Positions 54,722 through 62,313 of a stretch of 64,000 bases of DNA are shown piece by piece. Under the pieces are notes generated by a model that ran no database searches, was not told the origin of the DNA, and was given only the letters and a program-made list of their open reading frames with translations. Position numbers and translations under genes: made by a program. This DNA comes from JAEINY01 sp942490535. GTDB taxonomy: Bacteria; Bacteroidota; Bacteroidia; Bacteroidales; Marinilabiliaceae. The stretch is from NCBI GenBank assembly GCA_942490535.1, contig CALNXQ010000003.1, positions 186,001 to 250,000 on the forward strand, read 5' to 3'. Each line of letters opens with the position of its first letter. Position 1 is the first letter of the stretch.

Positions 54722-56113
54722 TTAGAATGCGTTTAATCGTTCCCGTTCCACATCCGCAATGGTTTTGGGAAGTGGTTGCCCCAACAGACGGTAGCCCTCG
54801 GAGGTAATCAGAAAATCTTCCTCGTTGCGGCACCCGCCAAAGTCTTTGTATTGTTCAATCTTATCGTAGTTCAGGAAATCAGCGAATCGTTTCTCGGATT
54901 TCCATAAATCAATCAACTGCGGAATAAAATAAACGCCGGGTTCAATGGTGATCACAAAGCCGGGTTCCAGCTTACGGCCCAACCGTAATGATTTCAAGCC
55001 GAACTGCGTACTCTTGGCTTCGTTATCGTAGCCCACGTACTGTTCGCCCAGATCTTCCATGTCGTGCACATCCAATCCCATCATGTGCCCCAATCCACAG
55101 GGGAAGAACATGGCATGTGCACCGGCCGCCACCGCTTCATCGATGTCCCCTTTTACAAATCCCAGCTCTTTCATGCCTCGCATCACTTCACGGGCCGACT
55201 CAAAATAGACGTCTTTAAACGGCACACCCGGTTTCATCATCGAGATGGCTTTTTCATGTGAATTCAATGCCACCTGGTAGATTTCTTTCTGACGTGTCGT
55301 AAAAGTTTTTCCTACCGGGAATGTACTGGACATGTCACCGGCATACCCCATGCTGTTCTCAGCGCCGGCATCCAGTAGAAAAAGGTGCCCCTCTTCCAGC
55401 CGATTGCCATGGTAGTGGTTATGTAAGGTTTGTCCATTAATGGTTGCGATCACGGGAAAAGAGATGTACCCATCCTTTGACAGGGCAATGCGTTCCATTT
55501 CAGCAGCTATTTCAGCTTCCAACATGCCCGGACGTGCCATGCGCATAGCCGCCAAATGCATCTCAACGGTGGTATTCACTGCTTTCTCAATCTCAGCAAT
55601 CTCTTCGTTAGATTTATAGTTCCGTTGCTTGATGACAGCTTTCACTAACTCCAAAGATGACTTTTCTTTCACCTCTGCAGGCAACACCCCTAACCACTCA
55701 AACAATCTGATTTTACTTTCACCACGATACACCGGTAAAAAATGAACCGGCCGCCCCAAGGCTTGAGCCTGCTTTAAATCGTCTGCCAGCTGGCTTAAGG
55801 TTTTGGCTTTTGAGATACCACATTCAAGAGCACGCTCACGAATGGTGGGTTGATTCCCCATCCACACAATGTGATCAATGGTATAATCATCGCCATACAT
55901 ATACTCCTCACCAGACTCCACATCAATAACACCCACCAGATCGGGGTGATTTAATCCAAAGAAATAGAGAAAAGAACTATCCTGACGATAGCGATACGTA
56001 TTATCGGCATAATTCATGGGGCTCTCACTGTTGCCAATGAAAATGACCAATCCCTTGTCGACATCTTGCTTGAGTTGCTGACGTCGCTTTATGTAAGTTT
56101 CTTTTGAAAACAT
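54722..56113 (-). CDS. M24-family Xaa-Pro peptidase with AMP_N domain
   Basis: A 463-residue, two-domain metallopeptidase: AMP_N domain at about 1-140 (MFSKETYIKRRQQLK, SPMNYADNTYRYRQDSSFLY) and the pita-bread catalytic domain after 170. Metal ligands visible are D248 and D260 (LLDAGAENSMGYAGDMSSTFP), H343 (GLGHMMGLDVH), E391 (ITIEPGVYF) and E431. It would release the N-terminal residue before proline or cut Xaa-Pro dipeptides, in the cytoplasm (no signal peptide). It is next to the DPP4-like gene, forming a proline-peptide pathway. Confidence 0.9.
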   Translation of the reverse strand: MFSKETYIKRRQQLKQDVDKGLVIFIGNSESPMNYADNTYRYRQDSSFLYFFGLNHPDLVGVIDVESGEEYMYGDDYTIDHIVWMGNQPTIRERALECGISKAKTLSQLADDLKQAQALGRPVHFLPVYRGESKIRLFEWLGVLPAEVKEKSSLELVKAVIKQRNYKSNEEIAEIEKAVNTTVEMHLAAMRMARPGMLEAEIAAEMERIALSKDGYISFPVIATINGQTLHNHYHGNRLEEGHLFLLDAGAENSMGYAGDMSSTFPVGKTFTTRQKEIYQVALNSHEKAISMMKPGVPFKDVYFESAREVMRGMKELGFVKGDIDEAVAAGAHAMFFPCGLGHMMGLDVHDMEDLGEQYVGYDNEAKSTQFGLKSLRLGRKLEPGFVITIEPGVYFIPQLIDLWKSEKRFADFLNYDKIEQYKDFGGCRNEEDFLITSEGYRLLGQPLPKTIADVERERLNAF

Positions 56114-56180
56114 GCTTTTAATAATTAAGGATTAATATACTGATTTTAAAGTTGATTTTCCATCTCTGAGAATGGTCTTT

Positions 56181-58445
56181 CTATTTTATTTTATACTCAC
56201 GGGGCGGATTTACGCCCTGAAGATGCTGGACGAAGAAATCCCAACGCTTCCGAATCATGTATTTATCGTAATACACCTGGCCATGATCTTTATTGGGAAT
56301 CAACAATAATTCAAAGTCTTTATTGGCCTTGATGAGCTCGGCCGCCAGACGCATGGAAGCGGTGGGATTCACATTCTGATCCTGATCGCCATGTACTAAA
56401 AGCAGATGGCCTTTTAGATTGGCAGCCAGATTATAGTTGGATTGCTCATCGTAATGCTTGCCTGCGGGATAACCCATGTAGAGCTCAGGCCACCAGGCTT
56501 TGGCTGCGCGATGATCATGGTTACCGGCAGTGGCTACGCCTACCTTGTAAAAATCGGCATAGACTAATAAAGCATGGGCAGCATCGTACCCGCCAGCCGA
56601 GTGCCCAAAGATGCCCACCCGGGTGGTATCCATCCAGGCATACTTTTCAGCCAGTGTTTTGATGGCGATCATGTGATCCGGCCCACCAATGTCGCCCAGA
56701 TTTCTATAGGATACATCGTGAAACGCTTTGGAGCGGAAAGCCGAACCCAGGCCATCGATGTTCACCATTACAAAACCCAACTGCGCCAAGGGCGTGTCGT
56801 CGTTGGACAAACCGCGATAAAACGTTTTGGGCGCGCGAATGGTTTGCGGTCCACTGTAAGTCCCATCAATGACCGGGTATTTTTTAGTGGGATCAAAATT
56901 GGCGGGCTTGAACAACACCCCATAAATATCGGTTTTGCCATCCCGTCCTTTCACCACAAACGGCTCCGGTGTTTGCCAGCCCATGGCCTTCAGCTCCGTG
57001 ATGTCGCCTTCTTCCAACATTGAAATGACTTTTCCATCTTTCAAACGGCGTAGCACGGCCTTGTTTGGTTCCTGAACGGTGGAATAGTTATCCACCACAT
57101 AGTTTTTATCCGGCGATAAGAAAAAGGTATGGTGGGCGTCTTCCGGCGATAAAAGCTGCAAGCCCGATCCATCCAGGTTCACCACATACAGATGCGGATT
57201 ATAGGGATCGCGACCGACTTCCTTTCCGCCAGCCGTAAAATAGACTTTCCTGTTTTTCGCATCCAGGTGCTCAATGCTGCGCACCACAAATTCACCTTGG
57301 GTAATTTGATTTTTCAGTTCGCCGGTGTTCCAATCGTACAGATAAATGTGGTTCCAACCGTCCCGTTCCGACAACCAGATAAACTCACCGGTTCCTTCCA
57401 GTACTTTCAAATCATGAATAAGCGGATCCACATAGGTGTCAGCTGTTTCGCGCAAGACCACTCGGGATTGTCCGCTTAAGCCATCCACTTCCACCACTTC
57501 ACAAGCCTTGTAACCTCGCTCGTAACGCACTTGCCACGCTTTGGCTGAGTGTTCCATCCAGCTAAAGCCATAATTGAGAAACTTGGCATTGGGTTCCAGA
57601 TCAACGGGCATGGACACGTTTTTATCAGCATCCAACATGACATATTCAATGGTGGGCACAATGGAATCACCCGCCAAAGGACGCTCGTAACCAAAGACCT
57701 GGGCCCGCTGACCCTGCTCCGGTAATATTTTGTAGAGATAGAGATTTTCGGCCTTTCGACGATCGTACTTACCAACTATCAGATAGCGGCTATCAGGGCT
57801 CCAGGTGATGTCAGCATCCAAATCATGATCTTTGGTTGTTTCAATATCTTTGGTTGAATACCAGGAGGGCGATACCCCATTGCCATAGGCCAGGTTGCCA
57901 TCCTGAGTGACTTGCACCGAATCGCCGGTACCCACCTTTTTAATCCACACATTGTAGTCGTACACCATGGCTAACTTTTGTTTATCAGGCGACAAAACAG
58001 ATAAGCTCCCATAGGATTTATCGATGGCATAAGCTGCCAATGCATAGGATTTCAGCTCACATTTCAACCACAGGGTATCTGCTTTAAAAGCGATGGACTT
58101 CCCCTTATCTAAGAGCTGGATTTGAGAAATGGGTAATTTGTCGGCTTTCACCTCCTTATTCAATTTCTTTGTTAGCGCGGCCGCCAGCTTTTCGGCATGA
58201 AAAAGCGGTGCTTTCTTGCCCGTTTTAGGATTGACTTGCACATATTCCAGGCCATTGGGCGTAGTCACCGAATACCAAAATTGACCATTCTCCGCCCATT
58301 GGGGATTAACCCAGGAGCGGTAGTACTTTTTTGTGATGTTCTCAGACATAAATTGCGATGCACGGTCGTAGTCCGTCTTAGTAACCTGGCTACTAACGGA
58401 AAACCCCATGCAAAACAAGATGAGCATTGCTTGTAGTTTGTTCAT
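56181..58445 (-). CDS. DPP4-like S9 prolyl peptidase, secreted
   Basis: The ATG at 58445 gives a signal peptide (MNKLQAMLILFCMGFSVSSQ); the longer reading begins at a TTG. The 754-residue protein has an N-terminal beta-propeller (DPPIV_N, about 90-480, WSPDSRYLIVGKYDRR) and a C-terminal hydrolase domain with the nucleophile Ser 616 in GHSAGG, the Asp in VHGDQDQNV and the His in NKDHGQ. DPP4-like enzymes remove X-Pro or X-Ala dipeptides from the N-terminus. It is the first gene of the five-gene operon, so it would feed dipeptides to the C69, M24 and hydroxyproline enzymes. Confidence 0.9.
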   Translation of the reverse strand: MNKLQAMLILFCMGFSVSSQVTKTDYDRASQFMSENITKKYYRSWVNPQWAENGQFWYSVTTPNGLEYVQVNPKTGKKAPLFHAEKLAAALTKKLNKEVKADKLPISQIQLLDKGKSIAFKADTLWLKCELKSYALAAYAIDKSYGSLSVLSPDKQKLAMVYDYNVWIKKVGTGDSVQVTQDGNLAYGNGVSPSWYSTKDIETTKDHDLDADITWSPDSRYLIVGKYDRRKAENLYLYKILPEQGQRAQVFGYERPLAGDSIVPTIEYVMLDADKNVSMPVDLEPNAKFLNYGFSWMEHSAKAWQVRYERGYKACEVVEVDGLSGQSRVVLRETADTYVDPLIHDLKVLEGTGEFIWLSERDGWNHIYLYDWNTGELKNQITQGEFVVRSIEHLDAKNRKVYFTAGGKEVGRDPYNPHLYVVNLDGSGLQLLSPEDAHHTFFLSPDKNYVVDNYSTVQEPNKAVLRRLKDGKVISMLEEGDITELKAMGWQTPEPFVVKGRDGKTDIYGVLFKPANFDPTKKYPVIDGTYSGPQTIRAPKTFYRGLSNDDTPLAQLGFVMVNIDGLGSAFRSKAFHDVSYRNLGDIGGPDHMIAIKTLAEKYAWMDTTRVGIFGHSAGGYDAAHALLVYADFYKVGVATAGNHDHRAAKAWWPELYMGYPAGKHYDEQSNYNLAANLKGHLLLVHGDQDQNVNPTASMRLAAELIKANKDFELLLIPNKDHGQVYYDKYMIRKRWDFFVQHLQGVNPPREYKIK

Positions 58446-59200
58446 AAGATATAAAATTTGGGAAAATGCATTCAATCGGGCGAGGCCTTCAGATACGTCT
58501 GAAAGCTGCAGATTCAGTGTTACCTATCCACCCCCAGGGGCATCCAGGCACATCTGATGATACTTTAGGAATGATCTCTATTGGATCCAGCATTCAAATA
58601 ACCCGGCTCCAAAACGGCCGTAGAGGCTCACCAAGGCTAAGGATGAAATGTGTAGATGTGCAACCAAACGGGCAAAAGCCATCTTTTCCCTCCGTTGGAT
58701 GGAAAAAAAAGTCGCTATTTGATTGGCCTGCGTCATAAAATGTGTGACAAATAATTAAGTATTGCGGGTGCAATTTAAAAAAATAATTGCAGCTACCTAA
58801 AAACAGGCTGCAAAATAGATAGTAATCATAGCGAAATGAATGACAATTATCAGCTGAATACTGATACAGGTAATAAATCATAGATCCTGTTTGTTTTCGC
58901 GCAAAATGAGTGGAACCTTAAAATTTACCTGCGGAGCGTTCCATAAATTTATCAATACATTAAACCTTCATAAACTACCTACTAGATATTTTTCACCCCT
59001 TTTGACGATTTTTTTTCCTTAGTAGATGGGATCAAAGAAAGTCTATCTACTCCTATTAACTTTTTTCTATCAGAACCCATTTCCCCGGCGGAGATCTAGA
59101 CTTGTTTACCGGCACACCGGCTCCCTGGCACATCCCGTCCTCTTCCAAATCATTGCATCCCTTGCCCGGCAAGCCCTTTCTGTTAGTCCGTCAACGCATC
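58446..59200. other. Gene-poor stretch upstream of the DPP4 operon
   Basis: No convincing gene on either strand. It should hold the DPP4 promoter. A 7-bp inverted repeat (TTGCAGC with GCTGCAA) lies near 58783-58810. Short frames here have biased, Trp/Lys-rich or Cys-rich composition and look like non-coding sequence. Confidence 0.5.
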
Positions 59201-59210
59201 CCGGCGGGCC

Positions 59211-59790
59211 GCATCCGTTAACGGGTGACCCGGATAAGTTTCCCGATGACCCGGATAAAAAAACGAACGACCGGGACGTTTATCCGCGTCATTTGTTCGC
59301 GTTAACGGGTCACCGGGATAAAAATACGGCTGACCGGGATGCGTTTTTGGGGGTATTTTCGGGTTATCAGAACACAAATTAAGGCGAAAAAAACACGCGT
59401 TTTCGCAAACGAGTCACCGGGATAAGTTTCCCGATGAGCGGGATAATCGTCCCAATGAGCGGGATAAGTTTCCGGGTGACCGGGATGAAAAGACGAGCGA
59501 CCGGGACGTTTATCCGGGTCATGTGCTCGCGTTAACGGGTCACCGGGATAAAAATACGGCTGACCGGGATGCGTTTTGGGTGGTATTTTCGGGTTATCAG
59601 AACACAAATTAAGGCGAAAAAAACACGCGTTTTCGCAAACGAGTCACCGGGATAAGTTTCCCGATGAGCGGGATAATCGTCCCAATGAGCGGGATAAGTT
59701 TCCGGGTGACCGGGATGAAAATACGAGCGACCGGGACGTTTATCCGGGTCATGTGTTCACGTTAACCGATCACTGGGATGAAAGTACGAA
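59211..59790. repeat. 230-bp direct repeats built of 21-bp units
   Basis: About 2.5 copies repeat with a 230-bp step (for example 59411 and 59641 begin identically for over 100 bases with few changes; part of a third copy lies to the left of 59411). Inside each, seven or eight 21-bp steps of the type GATAAGTTTCCCGATGAGCGG follow one another, then a 62-base spacer that contains a hairpin (GCGAAAA with TTTTCGC, at 59384-59406 and 59614-59636). Many 21-bp units contain CGGGA..TCCCG palindromes. Since 230 is not a multiple of three, frames break between copies; the two similar minus-strand frames start at TTG and are treated as non-coding. Confidence 0.85.
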
Positions 59791-60224
59791 AGAGTGGAAC
59801 TGCCGGAAGTCAACCTCATTTGCGGACAGATCGTTTACCAACGCTAGAAATACGCCCTCTACAAAAACAGAGGCCTGGCTGACCGTTGGGAGAGAGCATC
59901 TATCAAAAAATAGTCCTTAGCTAATGGCCGAAAACAAACTTGTTTGGGTATAGATCCATTTTTTGAGGATAGTCACTCGTCGCCGGTTGAAAGGAGGTAG
60001 CAGAAAAAATAAAAATACCAACTCACCTGGAAGAAAAAACAGAAAACGGTTGTAGCGAATTGCAGACGAGCCAAAATTCCATCCCTTTACGCAACTGATG
60101 CAACCCTTCGCAATTCTGTTTGTCATTAAACTGAGCAAAATTAATCAGGCACTATTTACACGTGCCGAAAATTTTGAATCTGGTTAGGTTTCAGCTCAGG
60201 TAAACACTGCTGAGTTGTGGATGG
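59791..60224. other. Intergenic stretch right of the array
   Basis: No convincing gene. A short hairpin (CTCAG with CTGAG, about 60195-60214) precedes the terminator at 60225-60257, so a small plus-strand RNA could end there. The minus-strand frame at 59917-60138 has an unnatural mix of Phe/Leu and Arg runs and is not believed. Confidence 0.4.
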
Positions 60225-60257
60225 AAAGGAGGATGGTGGTTCGTCCTCCTTTTTTTA
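60225..60257 (+). terminator. Orphan plus-strand terminator
   Basis: AAAGGAGGA and TCCTCCTTT pair perfectly around a 10-base loop, followed by a T-run on the plus strand. No plus-strand gene is visible upstream, so it may end an unknown small RNA or read-through from the repeat array. Confidence 0.6.
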
Positions 60258-60317
60258 ATGTTGATTACGCTGGTCAAAAACACGTTCCCCTGCCATTTCG
60301 ATTCCTATGCGCTTTGG

Positions 60318-60344
60318 TAAAAAAAATCCGGGACAAGCCCGGAT
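60318..60344 (-). terminator. Terminator of the GH13 gene
   Basis: ATCCGGG and CCCGGAT pair perfectly around a 5-base loop, with a run of eight T on the minus strand, 22 bases past the stop of the GH13 gene. Confidence 0.85.
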
Positions 60345-60366
60345 CAATTAACGATACATACAACTA

Positions 60367-62040
60367 TTACTCTAAGCCGAGCAATAGAATATCATGAGGG
60401 GTATTTAGTACCACCTTCCCTTTGTCAACCGTCACGAACTGTCCGGAATAGAAATCCTTTAATTGCGTGCCATCGGCGAATACCCCGGCCACATTCACTT
60501 CTTTGTGTCCTTGAGCCATCTCCAGTCCAACCATCACCACGTCTGTATAAGTTGCAGTGTCATACGCGCGCTTGAAGAGGTAAGGAGACTGGGATAGCAT
60601 GGTGTGCCGCCCCGCCCCCACAGCCGGATGCGCCGCTCTGAATTGGCCCAGCTTTTGCCAGTGAGCCAGTACATCCTGTACATTATGTCCATTGCGTTCC
60701 GCATTGGCAGCCAGCTCGTCCCAATTCATAAATGAACGTAAGGTGGCATCCCCTACTGTGCCGGGAATATCGAGGTCCCGCGCAGTTTCATCGCCATAAT
60801 ATACTTGCGTGGCACCGGGACACAACAGCAACTTGGTCGCTGATTCCAATGGTCTCTCCCGCATCTTATCAAAGGGATGACCGTCATCGTGAGACGTCAG
60901 ATAATTCATGACACTTAAGCCTTGCAGTTCATTGGCCAATAAGCGATCGTATTTACTGAAGATGGTTTCGTAATCGTTGTTGGCATCCCCTTTGAATTCA
61001 AAATTGATCAAGCTTTTCAATCCTTCATTGAAATAATCTACTTGCTTATCACCAAAGTTAAACAAGCGCCCACCGGAGATTCCATAACCATACACTTCAC
61101 CAACCATGTAAAAGGGATTTTCATCCAATACCTTATCGGGATGTGCTGTTTTCCAGTCGGCAAATGCCTTTTCAGCTTCTTTCCATAAATCGCCCCACAC
61201 CGATTCTTCCGTGTGCTTAGCCGTATCGATGCGGTACCCATCAATGCCATAATCACGAATGAAATCCGTCAGCCATTTGATGAAATAAAAACGAGGCGTG
61301 CGCGGGTAACCGGTGGCATCAAAAAAAGCATTCAACTCGTTCATCTCCTGCTCCAGACGCCCTTCGGCGGCCCATTTCTCAGCCAATACCTTTGGAATAT
61401 CTACTTCCTGGGTACTTTCGGTTTTCACATCCGGTAAATTATCAACGAGTGTGCAGGTAACGGTTGATTGGTAGTCCTTGTACTGACACGTTGGTTCGGT
61501 GCGTACCCATTCCTCCGACCACACGGGATCTCTATCTGTAACCGGACCAGTGTGGTTAATCACCACATCCAATACCATGCGAATGCCATGGGCGTGTGCC
61601 GTTTCTACTAATTCCGCCAAATCGGCCTCGGTTCCAAAATTAGGTTCCAATGCCGTCCAGTCCTTGGCCCAGTACCCATGAAACCCATAGGTTTTACCCG
61701 TTCCTTCATCAACAGCTCCGTGTACTTGTTCCACCACCGGACTGAACCAAATGGCGTTAATGCCCAAATCGGTAAAGTAGCCGTCTTTAATTTTTTGCGT
61801 GATGCCTTTTAAGTCGCCCCCTTCAAAACCCCGCAAAACGGCCGTTTCTTCGCTGCGCCCAAAATGGACATCATTGGCAGTATCACCATTATTAAATCGA
61901 TCGGTCAATAAGAAATAGAGATTGGCGTTTTCCCATAGAAAGGGCACGTCTCGCTTAGTTTGCTGATCCTTTGAAGGGGATGAATGGCAGCCCGTCATCA
62001 AAAAAAGAACGGAAATAAAAACAAGTGTCAAATGTTTCAT
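60367..62040 (-). CDS. Secreted GH13 alpha-amylase-family lipoprotein
   Basis: The 557-residue protein has a lipoprotein signal (VFISVLFLMTGC, Cys 18). The GH13 catalytic residues are all present: D272 (GYRIDTAKH), E315 (MVGEVYG) and D385 (LTSHDDGHPF), together with the conserved region I DVVINHTG near 150. Substrate type is an alpha-1,4-glucan or cyclodextrin/maltooligosaccharide, in a surface-exposed or periplasmic place. It is not near a SusCD pair within this window, and it ends in a clear terminator. Length fits the secreted neopullulanase or alpha-amylase group. Confidence 0.92.
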   Translation of the reverse strand: MKHLTLVFISVLFLMTGCHSSPSKDQQTKRDVPFLWENANLYFLLTDRFNNGDTANDVHFGRSEETAVLRGFEGGDLKGITQKIKDGYFTDLGINAIWFSPVVEQVHGAVDEGTGKTYGFHGYWAKDWTALEPNFGTEADLAELVETAHAHGIRMVLDVVINHTGPVTDRDPVWSEEWVRTEPTCQYKDYQSTVTCTLVDNLPDVKTESTQEVDIPKVLAEKWAAEGRLEQEMNELNAFFDATGYPRTPRFYFIKWLTDFIRDYGIDGYRIDTAKHTEESVWGDLWKEAEKAFADWKTAHPDKVLDENPFYMVGEVYGYGISGGRLFNFGDKQVDYFNEGLKSLINFEFKGDANNDYETIFSKYDRLLANELQGLSVMNYLTSHDDGHPFDKMRERPLESATKLLLCPGATQVYYGDETARDLDIPGTVGDATLRSFMNWDELAANAERNGHNVQDVLAHWQKLGQFRAAHPAVGAGRHTMLSQSPYLFKRAYDTATYTDVVMVGLEMAQGHKEVNVAGVFADGTQLKDFYSGQFVTVDKGKVVLNTPHDILLLGLE

Positions 62041-62313
62041 CTTGGAAATGATTTATTAGAAGGGTAAAGATAGGAAAGCGTGGGTATTTCAGCTTATTCT
62101 CCACCTCCCCGATACACCTGCCCAAGTCCCTAATCCGCTTATTTTCTGTTCACTTACAAATACACATGCACCTTCAATTTTATAAAAAGCGGTTTCTGCA
62201 ACGGTTTGCGAAAACAGACATGCCCCAAAACCTCAACTATAACCGTTTTAATAAATACGATACCCCCTTTATACTACTTCCGGGGTTTTCAAACACTGAA
62301 AAGAGTAACACAA

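Noticed and set aside
54722..56113. Creatinase or methionine aminopeptidase reading of the M24 gene
   Set aside because: The N-terminal AMP_N domain and location beside DPP4 and hydroxyproline genes fit Xaa-Pro peptidase better.
59183..59607. Two similar minus-strand proteins with Pro/Gly/Asp-rich heptads
   Set aside because: They are translations of the 230-bp repeats, begin at TTG, are not kept in the same frame between copies, and have no ribosome-site or family support.
59211..59790. CRISPR or insertion-sequence end
   Set aside because: No unique spacers, no transposase, no terminal inverted repeats; copies are direct and contiguous.
59917..60138. 73-residue minus-strand protein
   Set aside because: Composition (long Phe/Leu runs then Arg runs) and lack of start context look like non-coding sequence.
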